Source: Thiotrichaceae bacterium
GTDB taxonomy: Bacteria > Pseudomonadota > Gammaproteobacteria > SZUA-140
Length of the DNA stretch: 64,000 nucleotides
Direction of reading: 5' to 3'
Assembly: GCA_002401765.2 (NCBI GenBank)
Contig: NVTY02000061.1
Coordinates: 62,001 to 126,000, forward strand
The position numbers and the translations under genes were made by a program. The notes under the pieces are model-generated. The model was given only the letters and a program-made list of their open reading frames with translations, was not told where the DNA came from and did no database searches. Below are positions 1 to 7,656 of this stretch, piece after piece (the first letter of the stretch is position 1; each line of letters starts with the position of its first letter).

Positions 1-1
1 T

Positions 2-322
2 TGGTCGCTTTAACTCCCCATAACCTGGATTTTCAGTTTTTTTCATCTGCAACACACCTGGCACAGCGGGTGCCCCTTTCGGTATAGGATGCCCGCTCTT
101 CTGTTGGTCTTCGTAAAAATTTGCCATCGCCTGCGCATCCTCACAAGCCTTCGCCTGAGGGCTACCATTGATGCCTGAAACCAACGCATGCTGTGCAACG
201 GTAGTGGCACGGTTATCGTTATGTTGTGTCATTGAAGAGTGCTGATGATGTGACCTGCGCTGCACAGCAGAACTGCGCTCACTAGCACTACAAGCGTTTT
301 TTTCAGAATACCGCCGCATCAT
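2..322 (-). CDS. hypothetical protein, C-terminus outside window
   Basis: An open frame of 107 codons starts at an ATG (322-320) preceded by GAGG and runs leftward off the window without a stop. The visible part is hydrophilic, rich in Ser, His, Gln and Ala, with no membrane segment or signal peptide, and I recognise no family. A second ATG follows immediately, so the start is uncertain by one codon. It sits at the edge of the accessory island. The coding call rests only on frame length and a plausible ribosome site. Confidence 0.4.
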   Translation of the reverse strand, partial: MMRRYSEKNACSASERSSAVQRRSHHQHSSMTQHNDNRATTVAQHALVSGINGSPQAKACEDAQAMANFYEDQQKSGHPIPKGAPAVPGVLQMKKTENPGYGELKRP

Positions 323-529
323 CGCCTCATCATTATGTCAGTCAATCACCACGATCAACATTCAACCTACCAGAATCTCAGCTGAGGATAATGTTCTTAA
401 TAACAAGACCCTTGTCTCTCTACACCTATCATGACAACTATGGCGTACATTAGACGCCCGATCAATGGTGAATCTCCCACAGCTTAACGGATACTTTAAA
501 TCAGCTCCCTATTTTCAAACAATTCCAGA

Positions 530-568
530 GACACAATCTTAATTCACCAGGATATAAGTATTGTGTCC
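530..568. repeat. REP-like palindrome, copy 1
   Basis: The arms GACACAATCTTA and TAAGTATTGTGTCC flank a short centre reading ATTCACCAGGATA. The same palindrome, with perfect 14-bp arms, recurs at 3423-3463, and its right half recurs near 824-850. Here the left arm has lost one base. The shape and scatter resemble REP sequences mobilised by RAYT (Y1-type) transposases; no such transposase is present in the window. Confidence 0.75.
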
Positions 569-570
569 CT

Positions 571-600
571 GGATACCTGGATACCTGGATACCTAGATAC
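571..600. repeat. 8-bp tandem repeat GGATACCT, nearly four copies
   Basis: GGATACCT is repeated three times head to tail, followed by a partial fourth copy (AGATAC). It directly follows the REP-like palindrome. Similar GGATAG/GTGTCCCC tandem pieces follow the copy at 3423-3463, so the tail belongs to the repeat family. Confidence 0.7.
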
Positions 601-823
601 GAAGCCGGTATCCAGAGACCGCTGAACTAGCAAGTTTTGACAACAGCGGTTCAAGTCTCCGCCCCTTTGGTCATGCATTAATTAATTTTTGAATGGATAC
701 TTTTGGTGAGATGGTAATAAAGCGACAATATGATACTTGACCCCTTATCTATTTTTTATTGGCGCGTTTTTAGTGAATGTGGATCACAGTGGAAAATCAA
801 CGACACTGACTCCGTTGATTCAT

Positions 824-850
824 TCTTCAGGATATAAGTATTGTGCCCCC
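824..850. repeat. REP-like palindrome, half copy
   Basis: Only the central CAGGATATA and the right arm (AAGTATTGTG, then CCCCC) of the repeat seen at 530 and 3423 are present. The left arm is missing. Confidence 0.6.
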
Positions 851-1063
851 AGATAGCCGGATAGGAGCGGATAGCGTTGTTTGCCATCCGTGGGAATCAT
901 TTTCAACCGGTTACAATTTGTAATCAGTTTACTTTCTTCCTTATTTAATCGACTTTCCAACACCTTCCAGTAATTTCTGGCAGATCTGATGATCTGATGA
1001 TTTGGCTGCGGGGCAGAACTTGCTCATCGAAACAGCTTCACCCGCCTGACAAGTTTTCCATAA

Positions 1064-2089
1064 TTATTTCTTACTGCTTATACCTTGGTCAAGCAACGTC
1101 TCTTGCTGCTCCAGTAGCCTATCAAAATCTGATTTGAAAAGCCTATCTTGTACAATGCGATATTTTTCGAATTCGCTTTCAGCAAAGTCCTTTGCTATTT
1201 TGGCCGTGATCTTTCCAGCATCTTGCAATATTTCACGCTCATCAAACTCAAGAAAGAGATCAAGCCGCTTGCTCCAATCTTCCATCGTCATTGGGATGTT
1301 GCGCTTAGCCCGCTCTTCTGCCAGATCAAGGTAAGCATTAACAATTCGGCCCAACGATTCCAACTCATCTTTGCTCAAGTAGTTCTTGGCAATACTCACG
1401 TCGGTTTTGACGATCTTACCATCAGGCGCATTACCCCAGGACGTTAGGCCCATATGCGTTTCCTCACTATCGGCACGTTGCATAATCAACTCTGCAGCCG
1501 TATGACCATGTATGCCAAAGTGAAGTTTGTTCTGAACCTTGGAATAGAAGTGATTAGTCGCCTCATTATCCCGTGTGTAATCGAGACTAGTCGCATAAAT
1601 ATCGGTAATTTTTTGATAGAAACGACGCTCACTCAGGCGGATTTCACGGATTTCAGCCAGCACTCTTTCGAAGTAGTCTTCGCCCAAAAACGAGCCATTT
1701 TCCATCCGCTCGTTATCGAGTACATACCCCTTAATTGCAAACTCACGCAACACCTGGGTTGCCCACTGGCGAAATTGAGTGGCGCGCCTGGAATTGACGC
1801 GGTAACCGACGGAGATAATCATGTCTAGATTGTAGAAATTGGTGGGTTTAGTAGAAAATTCGGGATTTCCGAATTTCCTCAGCGTCGCGCTTTCATCTAG
1901 CTCTTTATCAGCATAAATGTTCTTAATATGCTCATTAACGGTAGATACCGACTTGCCAAACAGCTCAGCAATCAGCTTTTGCGTCAACCAGACTGTTTCA
2001 CCTTCAACTCGTACCTCAATGCTATCCTCACCCGCCTGTGAGGTGAAAATCAAGAATTCAGCGGCGGAATTTCGGATAAGTTTCTTCAT
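1064..2089 (-). CDS. rhuM: RhuM family protein
   Basis: A 341-aa soluble protein of the RhuM family, named from a Salmonella pathogenicity island gene and common in genomic islands next to restriction-modification genes; its biochemical role is not established. The N-terminal part (about residues 20-90) contains a helix-turn-helix-like stretch around WLTQKLIAELFGKSVSTVNE followed by the characteristic KFGNPEFSTKPTNFYNLDMI region. The conserved RVNSRRATQFRQWATQVL segment follows. The rest is helical and charged. The length is normal for the family. The start ATG at 2089 lies just after an AT-rich stretch. It stands alone, downstream in the same direction from the winged-helix/nucleotidyltransferase gene, and fits the island character of the region. 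Confidence 0.85.
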   Translation of the reverse strand: MKKLIRNSAAEFLIFTSQAGEDSIEVRVEGETVWLTQKLIAELFGKSVSTVNEHIKNIYADKELDESATLRKFGNPEFSTKPTNFYNLDMIISVGYRVNSRRATQFRQWATQVLREFAIKGYVLDNERMENGSFLGEDYFERVLAEIREIRLSERRFYQKITDIYATSLDYTRDNEATNHFYSKVQNKLHFGIHGHTAAELIMQRADSEETHMGLTSWGNAPDGKIVKTDVSIAKNYLSKDELESLGRIVNAYLDLAEERAKRNIPMTMEDWSKRLDLFLEFDEREILQDAGKITAKIAKDFAESEFEKYRIVQDRLFKSDFDRLLEQQETLLDQGISSKK

Positions 2090-2259
2090 GATTGCTTATT
2101 TTCTGCTTGATAATTGGGGATCTGATTAACACTTCAGGGTCTATGATTCCTTAAACAAATCCAGTAAAAGCTGATTTACCGCTCTATTTTAAGCTTTTTT
2201 TTAGCTTATACAATTAGTTGGTGAGGTCCGACCGACCCAGATTAGCCAGGTTAAGCTGC

Positions 2260-2880
2260 TTAATCTTTACCAGGTTGTTTAAATTCGCCAAGGTCATCCA
2301 TCTCCCCCATCAGCATAATTTTGGGCTGCTGTAACACCCGCTGCAAAAAGGCACTTCCATCGCCTAACTTGCGCCTTAGCTCTCTGGGGCTGTATACCGT
2401 CGGGTTGACCGGCCTACCCAGCTGGGCCTCCGCCTCGGCAAGCTGCTCCATCAAGGCAACGTAGGAGACCTTTGAGCTAATGAGCATTAGATCGATATCG
2501 CTCTTCACAGTCTCACCACCCCTGGCAACAGAACCATAGATAAAGGCTATCTTTATCTTGCTCGCAAATGGCAAGAGCGCCTCTTTAAGCACATCTGCAA
2601 TACCAACGGTTTTAACCACAATCCCACGCAACTCTTCAAAAATAGGACTATCAGGGTTCGCCTGATAGTGTTTTTGATTGCCCTGAGCAGAGATTAAAAT
2701 TAAGCCAACCTCAGACAAACGAGCTAGTTCGCGCTGTACTGTGCCTATTCCCACCCCTGCCAGCCGAACGATCTCCTGAGTATAAAAGCTCCGCTCCGGT
2801 TGCCCAAATAAAAACCTAAGCACCTGCTGCTGAGTTTTGGTAAAAAGCGCATTGCCAATCGTAACCTGTTTTTCAGTCAT
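2260..2880 (-). CDS. winged-helix / nucleotidyltransferase (MNT-type) fusion protein
   Basis: A 206-aa two-domain protein. Residues about 10-80 form a MarR/ArsR-like winged helix (QQQVLRFLFGQPERSFYTQE, then GIGTVQRELARLSEVGLI). Residues about 100-170 carry a pol-beta-type nucleotidyltransferase core with GSVARGGETVKSDIDL, the GSxxRG...DhD motif that binds metal and nucleotide. Such fusions are seen alone or with HEPN partners in toxin-antitoxin-like systems; no HEPN gene is adjacent here. A DNA-binding regulator is the simplest reading. Its promoter carries a perfect TACCCA-TTT-TGGGTA palindrome inside the -35/-10 spacer, suggesting autoregulation. The same two-box arrangement precedes cas1 at 7484-7519, so I infer that it may also regulate cas1-cas2. 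Confidence 0.8.
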   Translation of the reverse strand: MTEKQVTIGNALFTKTQQQVLRFLFGQPERSFYTQEIVRLAGVGIGTVQRELARLSEVGLILISAQGNQKHYQANPDSPIFEELRGIVVKTVGIADVLKEALLPFASKIKIAFIYGSVARGGETVKSDIDLMLISSKVSYVALMEQLAEAEAQLGRPVNPTVYSPRELRRKLGDGSAFLQRVLQQPKIMLMGEMDDLGEFKQPGKD

Positions 2881-2913
2881 AGTTGCCCTGCTAAAATTGC
2901 CTCATCTATATCG

Positions 2914-2955
2914 TTCCTATTTTGGGTATTATAGTACCCATTTTGGGTATTTCAA
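2914..2955 (-). promoter_or_regulatory. promoter with twin palindromic operator for the wHTH-nucleotidyltransferase gene
   Basis: On the minus strand TTGAAA (2955-2950), 16 bp and TATAAT (2933-2928) make a near-consensus sigma-70 promoter. The perfect 15-bp palindrome TACCCATTTTGGGTA (2935-2949) fills the spacer. A degenerate second box (TTCCTATTTTGGGTA, 2914-2928) lies 21 bp away, two helical turns, over the start-point region. A bound dimer pair would block polymerase. The architecture is duplicated upstream of cas1. Confidence 0.75.
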
Positions 2956-3000
2956 CTTAAAAAGTTAACCGATAAGCTTCTCACAACATCAACAACCGTT

Positions 3001-3200
3001 TTATGCCCTTCGTACCAGCAGTAGACCACAACCGAAGGCTTTGGCGGGGCCTATGCCATTGATTAATGCATTAGTAAAATTATCTGCATCTGTAACTGAT
3101 AGTATTCCCTGAAAATCTAAAGAACTATACTGAATGTCGCTACGTTTACGAGAAAAGCGGTGCTGTTGATACGAGTCCGCCCTCTACGACTAAAATACAT
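3001..3200 (-). pseudogene. fossil cas6e: N-terminal start plus C-terminal end, centre deleted
   Basis: After AAAGGAG and an ATG at 3200 the first codons read MYFSRR, a typical Cas6e N-terminus. After an out-of-frame junction near 3180 the sequence continues as SYQQHRFSRKRSDIQYSS, then FQGILSVTDADNF, then NGIGPAKAFGCGLLLVRRA and a stop at 3001. The glycine-rich GIGPAKAFGCG tail is the diagnostic C-terminus of type I-E Cas6e. About two thirds of a normal gene of roughly 200 codons is missing, and the two ends are in different frames. It overlaps the expected cas5 stop as in living operons. It differs from the intact cas6e at 7657-8262, whose tail reads GVGPAKSLGCG, so it is not a recent duplicate. 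Confidence 0.8.
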
Positions 3201-3202
3201 CG

Positions 3203-3422
3203 TTACTCTCCTTTCGCTTTAGCCAAACGAATATATTCATCACGACTGGTAAACTGCCAGCGCTTACGACTCAGGGGCTGGTCATAGCGAACCACTTTCA
3301 GATCGTATTCATTGTCACCCATTCCACTATGTTTACACGCTCCCCAATAAAGCCCAGCTTGCTCGCTTCTTAATTTGTCAGTTGCTTTGATATTTTCAGA
3401 TAAAGAATTCCAGGAATTCCAG
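3203..3422 (-). pseudogene. fossil 3' end of cas5 (type I-E)
   Basis: The last 70 or so codons of a Cas5e. The frame ends VVRYDQPLSRKRWQF and then TSRDEYIRLAKAKGE, matching the Cas5e C-terminal pattern (RRD-P-S-RRWQF) seen also in the intact copy as IRDVPISARKRQF. There is no native start: the reading frame is broken upstream inside the REP-like palindrome at 3423-3463, with a stop within the palindrome, and the only in-frame start would be a TTG in the repeat. The stop is followed by the cas6e fossil start, keeping the usual cas5-cas6e coupling. It is the remnant of a second type I-E effector operon. Confidence 0.78.
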
Positions 3423-3463
3423 GGACACAATACTTAATTCACCAGGATATAAGTATTGTGTCC
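3423..3463. repeat. REP-like palindrome, perfect copy
   Basis: GGACACAATACTTA (3423-3436) and its exact reverse complement (3450-3463) flank a 13-base centre. It is followed by repeated GTGTCCCCGGATAG units. It lies exactly at the break point of the cas5 fossil, so insertion or recombination at this element may have cut that gene. Confidence 0.85.
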
Positions 3464-3521
3464 CCGGATAGTGTCCCCGGATAGCCCTATTCTCGAAGCG
3501 CCTTGTTATGGCTTTTGTGAT

Positions 3522-3752
3522 TCACAACTTAGCCAGCGCAAGAAGCTCTGATGGTTTTATTTTTAGCGCAGTTGCAACTCGGATGATATTCATCAGCGAA
3601 ATATTTCTTTCCCCACGCTCTACTGCCCCCATGTAAGTTCGATGTACTCCGCAATAAGAAGCGAATGCCTCTTGAGAGTATCCTAATTCTTTGCGGTTAT
3701 TTCGGATAACCGTGCCAAGTCGTTTTTGTGCCTTTTCGTGATCAATTGCCAT
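3522..3752 (-). CDS. small XRE-family helix-turn-helix regulator
   Basis: A 76-aa cytoplasmic DNA-binding protein almost entirely made of one HTH_3/XRE domain: LGTVIRNNRKELGYSQEAFA, then CGVHRTYMGAVERGERNISL and a C-terminal IIRVATALKIKPSELL helix. This resembles the controller (C) proteins of restriction-modification systems and the antitoxins of small gene pairs. The ATG at 3752 is preferred to a TTG three codons upstream, although no strong Shine-Dalgarno is visible. It is divergent from the 59-aa gene in the same cassette and faces opposite to the cassette orientation. Two 14-bp direct repeats between the genes are its likely operator. Confidence 0.85.
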   Translation of the reverse strand: MAIDHEKAQKRLGTVIRNNRKELGYSQEAFASYCGVHRTYMGAVERGERNISLMNIIRVATALKIKPSELLALAKL

Positions 3753-3793
3753 AAGTGACAATTATTCTCAATGATGACTTTAAATCTACACTT

Positions 3794-3847
3794 TATAAGT
3801 AGCATTTTATCTCTGGCTTGCTATAATGAACCCTATAAGTAGCATTT
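3794..3847. promoter_or_regulatory. divergent control region with two 14-bp direct repeats
   Basis: TATAAGTAGCATTT occurs at 3794-3807 and again at 3834-3847, exactly 40 bp apart. A TATAAT (3822-3827) between them can serve as -10 for the rightward gene, whose -35 region would lie in the first repeat. The second repeat lies just before the GGGGAAA ribosome site. This suits repression by the neighbouring XRE protein; no direct evidence is available. Confidence 0.6.
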
Positions 3848-3861
3848 AGTGGGGAAATCTA

Positions 3862-4041
3862 ATGACAATAGAGCCTGAAATTCGCATTACTAAATATAAA
3901 AATACCCGCTTCTATGCTGTCTGGGTTAATGAGGAACTTCTGGCTGTGGTCTGCTATAAGAAAGGGGCTTTGGCTATCAAACAAGCGTTGTTAAATTCTT
4001 TAAATATCAATACGCTAAAAACTTCATTTGTGGAGCCATAA
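3862..4041 (+). CDS. 59-aa cassette protein of unknown function
   Basis: A short gene with a GGGGAAA ribosome site five bases before its ATG. It encodes MTIEPEIRITKYKNTRFYAV, then WVNEELLAVVCYKKGALAIK and a short tail ending in FVEP. The protein is basic and soluble, with an N-terminal half that should form beta strands and a KGALAIKQALL helix. I do not recognise a characterised family. The stop codon lies inside the R'' box of the cassette's attC, the tight packing typical of cassette genes. Its pairing with a divergent XRE gene suggests a regulated module, perhaps toxin-antitoxin-like, but that is inference. Confidence 0.7.
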   Translation: MTIEPEIRITKYKNTRFYAVWVNEELLAVVCYKKGALAIKQALLNSLNINTLKTSFVEP

Positions 4042-4139
4042 CGTTTTAGCTCAGCCGACCATTGGAGCGGCGTGAGGCTTGTGGCATTCGCCACAAATGA
4101 ATGCCGCGGAAATGGGTCGGCTGTAGCGCCTGGTTAGCT
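4036..4139 (+). repeat. attC: attC-like recombination site
   Basis: R'' CCATAAC (4036-4042), L'' inside CAGCCGACC, then an imperfect inner palindrome including TGTGGC-attc-GCCACA, then GGTCGGCTG, spacer, GCGCCTG and R' GTTAGCT (4133-4139). The 9-bp outer arms are perfectly complementary and the whole folds into one long hairpin, as single-stranded attC substrates do. R' departs from GTTRRRY at one base. Confidence 0.75.
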
Positions 4140-4267
4140 GCTGAATCACGCTATGATACTCCATCTTAACTTTTCACTTGCCGAAACTACTTTCTTTAAA
4201 CTGAATTTCGATAAGACAAAAAACCTTACCGTTTGCACAGCAGCTTTACGCACTTCCCTGCCGACTG

Positions 4268-4352
4268 GCTCTGAATGTATATGCACTTTTTTGACACTCA
4301 AAACTTTCAGATGACACTGCTGGTTATAAAAAAGTGTGTATACATTCAGAGC
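4268..4352. repeat. 25-bp inverted repeat with 35-base loop
   Basis: The arms 4268-4292 and 4328-4352 both begin or end with the GCTCTGAATGTATA motif and are complementary at 23 of 25 positions. They could form a stable cruciform or RNA hairpin. Tracts of six T and six A border the loop, but there is no terminal T-run to make it a normal terminator. Confidence 0.7.
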
Positions 4353-4442
4353 ATTCAACTGGTTCTTCCCACCACTCTCTTAGAATGGGTGCGTTAAGTT
4401 GCCTTGAATAGAACTTAATGAAACTGAATAAAGCTACCAAGC

Positions 4443-4474
4443 TGCACATGGCCTGCTGTTCAAGGCTATGTGCA
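4443..4474 (-). other. hairpin downstream of the CRISPR array
   Basis: TGCACATGGCCT and AGGCTATGTGCA pair at 11 of 12 positions around an 8-base loop. On the minus strand it lies about 135 bases past the last repeat of the array transcript, so it may mark or stabilise the pre-crRNA 3' end. There is no T-run, so terminator activity is uncertain. Confidence 0.4.
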
Positions 4475-4585
4475 TTCGATGGCTACCATTTTTCAATACG
4501 ACCTCATAACTAAAAATGCATTACTAAAACACCACCTGTTAACCCATGAATATTGGAATTTTCATTTCGACTTTAATTTCTTGGC

Positions 4586-4610
4586 AGCTAACAGTGCCAA
4601 TAGGCAGAAA
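4586..4610 (+). other. truncated attC start (R'' only) abutting the CRISPR array
   Basis: AGCTAAC (4586-4592), within GCAGCTAAC, is the exact complement of the upstream cassette core GTTAGCT (4133-4139), as expected for the R'' of a second cassette's attC. Only about 18 further bases remain before the first CRISPR repeat at 4611; the rest of the attC is absent. Confidence 0.45.
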
Positions 4611-5981
4611 CGGTTCATCCCCACGCATGTGGGGAACACGCACTCTAGCGCCGCACCATCACTCACTCCAGCGGTTCATCCCCACGCATGTGGGGAACAC
4701 CTTTAGATGTTGGACGGCGCATGGTTGATTATCGGTTCATCCCCACGCATGTGGGGAACACTAGATCAATCGATCCTTAACCATATTTGAGGGCGGTTCA
4801 TCCCCACGCATGTGGGGAACACTTCCGGCCCCCATGCAACCAACGGCGTTGACCCGGTTCATCCCCACGCATGTGGGGAACACTCGTTCCCACCGATACT
4901 GTCAAAAAATGAATACGGTTCATCCCCACGCATGTGGGGAACACTCGATGGGTACTGCAGCGTAAAAGAAGAAGACCGGTTCATCCCCACGCATGTGGGG
5001 AACACCATCGCCTGCGCTGTCTAATCTGCAACTCAAGCGGTTCATCCCCACGCATGTGGGGAACACGCCCGCCCCTTAAATTTATGCAATTATAACCACG
5101 GTTCATCCCCACGCATGTGGGGAACACCGTACTTTCGTTGCATGTACCGCCTAAAAATACGGTTCATCCCCACGCATGTGGGGAACACTCAAGCTCTCGC
5201 CTGTACCATTTCCTAAGAGTCGGTTCATCCCCACGCATGTGGGGAACACCTCAGCTACAAAATCCAGAGTTTCAGGCATCTCGGTTCATCCCCACGCATG
5301 TGGGGAACACATCTCTTTTCAGGCCCATGTATTTTTCCAACTCGGTTCATCCCCACGCATGTGGGGAACACTCACTTCAAACGTTATGCTACAAGTTGTT
5401 CTGCGGTTCATCCCCACGCATGTGGGGAACACTAAATGGGAAGACAAAGCGCGTACGAATATTTCGGTTCATCCCCACGCATGTGGGGAACACCTAGTCA
5501 GCGTGCGCTGTATCGCGTGAGCGTCCGGTTCATCCCCACGCATGTGGGGAACACACCACCATCAGCGCGTATGTCGAGACCTGAGGCGGTTCATCCCCAC
5601 GCATGTGGGGAACACTGACTACAGCTTTTCGCGTGTGTATCCAATGACGGTTCATCCCCACGCATGTGGGGAACACCATGCGAGATTTGAGGTGATGACG
5701 TAACCACGCGGTTCATCCCCACGCATGTGGGGAACACTGATTGATCACGTGTATGAGCCCTCGGACAGACGGTTCATCCCCACGCATGTGGGGAACACCC
5801 ATCACGACGGTCTATACCATAAGCTAGAGGCGGTTCATCCCCACGCATGTGGGGAACACGAGGGCGAAAAAGATCAGGCATTAAAATGGAGCGGTTCATC
5901 CCCACGCATGTGGGGAACACAACATGTTCGACGGCGCTGTGAGATCGGGAGCCGGTTCATCCCCACGCATGTGGGGAACAC
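4611..5981 (-). CRISPR. type I-E CRISPR array, 23 repeats and 22 spacers
   Basis: A 29-bp repeat recurs every 61 bases from 4611 to 5953, and every spacer is 32 bp. In crRNA orientation (minus strand) the repeat begins GTGTTCCCCACATGCG and ends TGGGGATGAACCG, close to the E. coli I-E repeat, with a GTTCCCCAC...GTGGGGA stem. All 23 copies look identical, including the last one at the trailer end. The array is transcribed leftward, away from cas2, so the newest spacer should be 5921-5952 and the oldest 4640-4671. Protein-like frames across the array (repeated [24 protein letters not shown]) are artefacts. Spacer targets cannot be named from sequence alone. Confidence 0.98.
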
Positions 5982-6165
5982 ACTAAGTGTACCTGACTGA
6001 TCCTGAAAGAGAAATTAAGCTCATAAAAAACTACCGATTTTTTAGACCTCAAAAACCTTCCACAAAGCTGGCAGGAAACAACTTTGATTTACTCCAAATT
6101 GTAAAAGAACTGAATAGATCAAATCAAAAACGGAACATTCCCACAATCTCAGAATGAGGATGCTA
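5982..6165 (-). promoter_or_regulatory. CRISPR leader
   Basis: This AT-rich stretch of 184 bases lies between the cas2 stop and the first repeat, with no open frame. On the minus strand it has T-runs and a TTGAGG followed after about 17 bases by a TTTTTATG stretch, a weak promoter candidate about 30-60 bases before the repeat. An AATCAAAGTTG motif near its centre resembles part of an IHF site but does not match the full consensus. Its position and composition identify it as the leader where new spacers enter. Confidence 0.8.
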
Positions 6166-7442
<1,277 letters not shown>

Positions 7443-7483
7443 GGTTGGTGGCCTTTAGTCTTTGTTGTAGCACATCAAAATCG

Positions 7484-7525
7484 TACCCACTTTGAGTATT
7501 ACAATACCCATTTTGGGTACTAAAA
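7484..7525 (-). promoter_or_regulatory. cas1-cas2 promoter region with the same twin operator
   Basis: TACCCATTTTGGGTA (7505-7519) is identical to the box at 2935-2949. A second box TACCCACTTTGAGTA (7484-7498), with one break in symmetry, lies 21 bp away, as at the other locus. A TGTAAT (7503-7498, minus strand) takes the place of the TATAAT there; the -35 (TTTTAG, 7525-7520) is weak. I infer that one protein binds both promoters. Confidence 0.75.
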
Positions 7526-7583
7526 CATAAGAGTTCAATTAAATAAGTGCGATGTTTTGGCTTTCGAATGAACAACCTTGTAT

Positions 7584-7616
7584 TCATCGCGCGAGCAGTA
7601 GGCCAAAGCCTTTTGC
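7584..7616 (-). pseudogene. cas6e C-terminal stub
   Basis: Ten codons and a stop read AKGFGLLLAR, aligning with the end of the fossil cas6e (AKAFG-CG-LLLVRR) with a six-base deletion. They sit 41 bases past the stop of the intact cas6e and 65 bases before the cas1 operator; the fossil cas6e stop lies 52 bases before its operator. I read it as the leftover end of an earlier cas6e. It is short, so chance similarity is possible. Confidence 0.45.
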
Positions 7617-7656
7617 GTAGCTGTGGTCTGCGTCACAAGTACAATCCAAAAATATT

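Larger units (their letters stand above)
323..1063. other. non-coding stretch with REP-like repeats
   Basis: No convincing gene is seen in these 741 bases. They hold one full and one half copy of a REP-like palindrome, a short tandem repeat, and a small AT-rich hairpin (795-802 pairing with 813-820). The stretch separates the partial gene at the left edge from the 3' end of the RhuM gene. Confidence 0.6.
3506..4133 (+). mobile_element. integron-type gene cassette (no integrase seen)
   Basis: The unit starts after G of GTTATGG (3505-3511), preceded by AAGCGCCTT, and ends in a 104-bp attC whose R'' box reads CCATAAC (4036-4042), the exact reverse complement of the 5' GTTATGG. In an integrated cassette the 5' end carries the TTRRRY half of its own attC core, so this match is what theory predicts. 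The 3' core is GTTAGCT (4133-4139). The cassette holds a leftward XRE regulator and a rightward 59-aa protein gene sharing a central regulatory region. No intI is in the window, so it is a CALIN-like relic or an outlying part of an array. Confidence 0.75.
4134..4610. other. second cassette fragment, no convincing gene
   Basis: From the attC core to the CRISPR array there are 477 bases with no gene I can support. They contain a 25-bp inverted repeat, a short hairpin and, 25 bases before the array, a GCAGCTAAC that complements the GTTAGCTGC opening this stretch. This fits a second cassette whose attC is cut off by the array. A 70-codon leftward frame over the inverted repeat (4146-4358) has no ribosome site and no recognisable content. 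Confidence 0.5.

Noticed and set aside
3203..3430. 75-aa leftward gene as an intact small protein
   Set aside because: Its start would be a TTG inside the REP-like palindrome and its content is the end of Cas5e, so it is called a fossil.
4146..4358. 70-codon leftward frame
   Set aside because: No ribosome site, and it mostly covers the 25-bp inverted repeat; no family resemblance.
4470..6000. Several rightward protein-like frames over the array with repeated HPHACGEH / SSPRMWGT / IPTHVGNT
   Set aside because: They are translations of the 29-bp CRISPR repeat in three frames and carry no coding signal.
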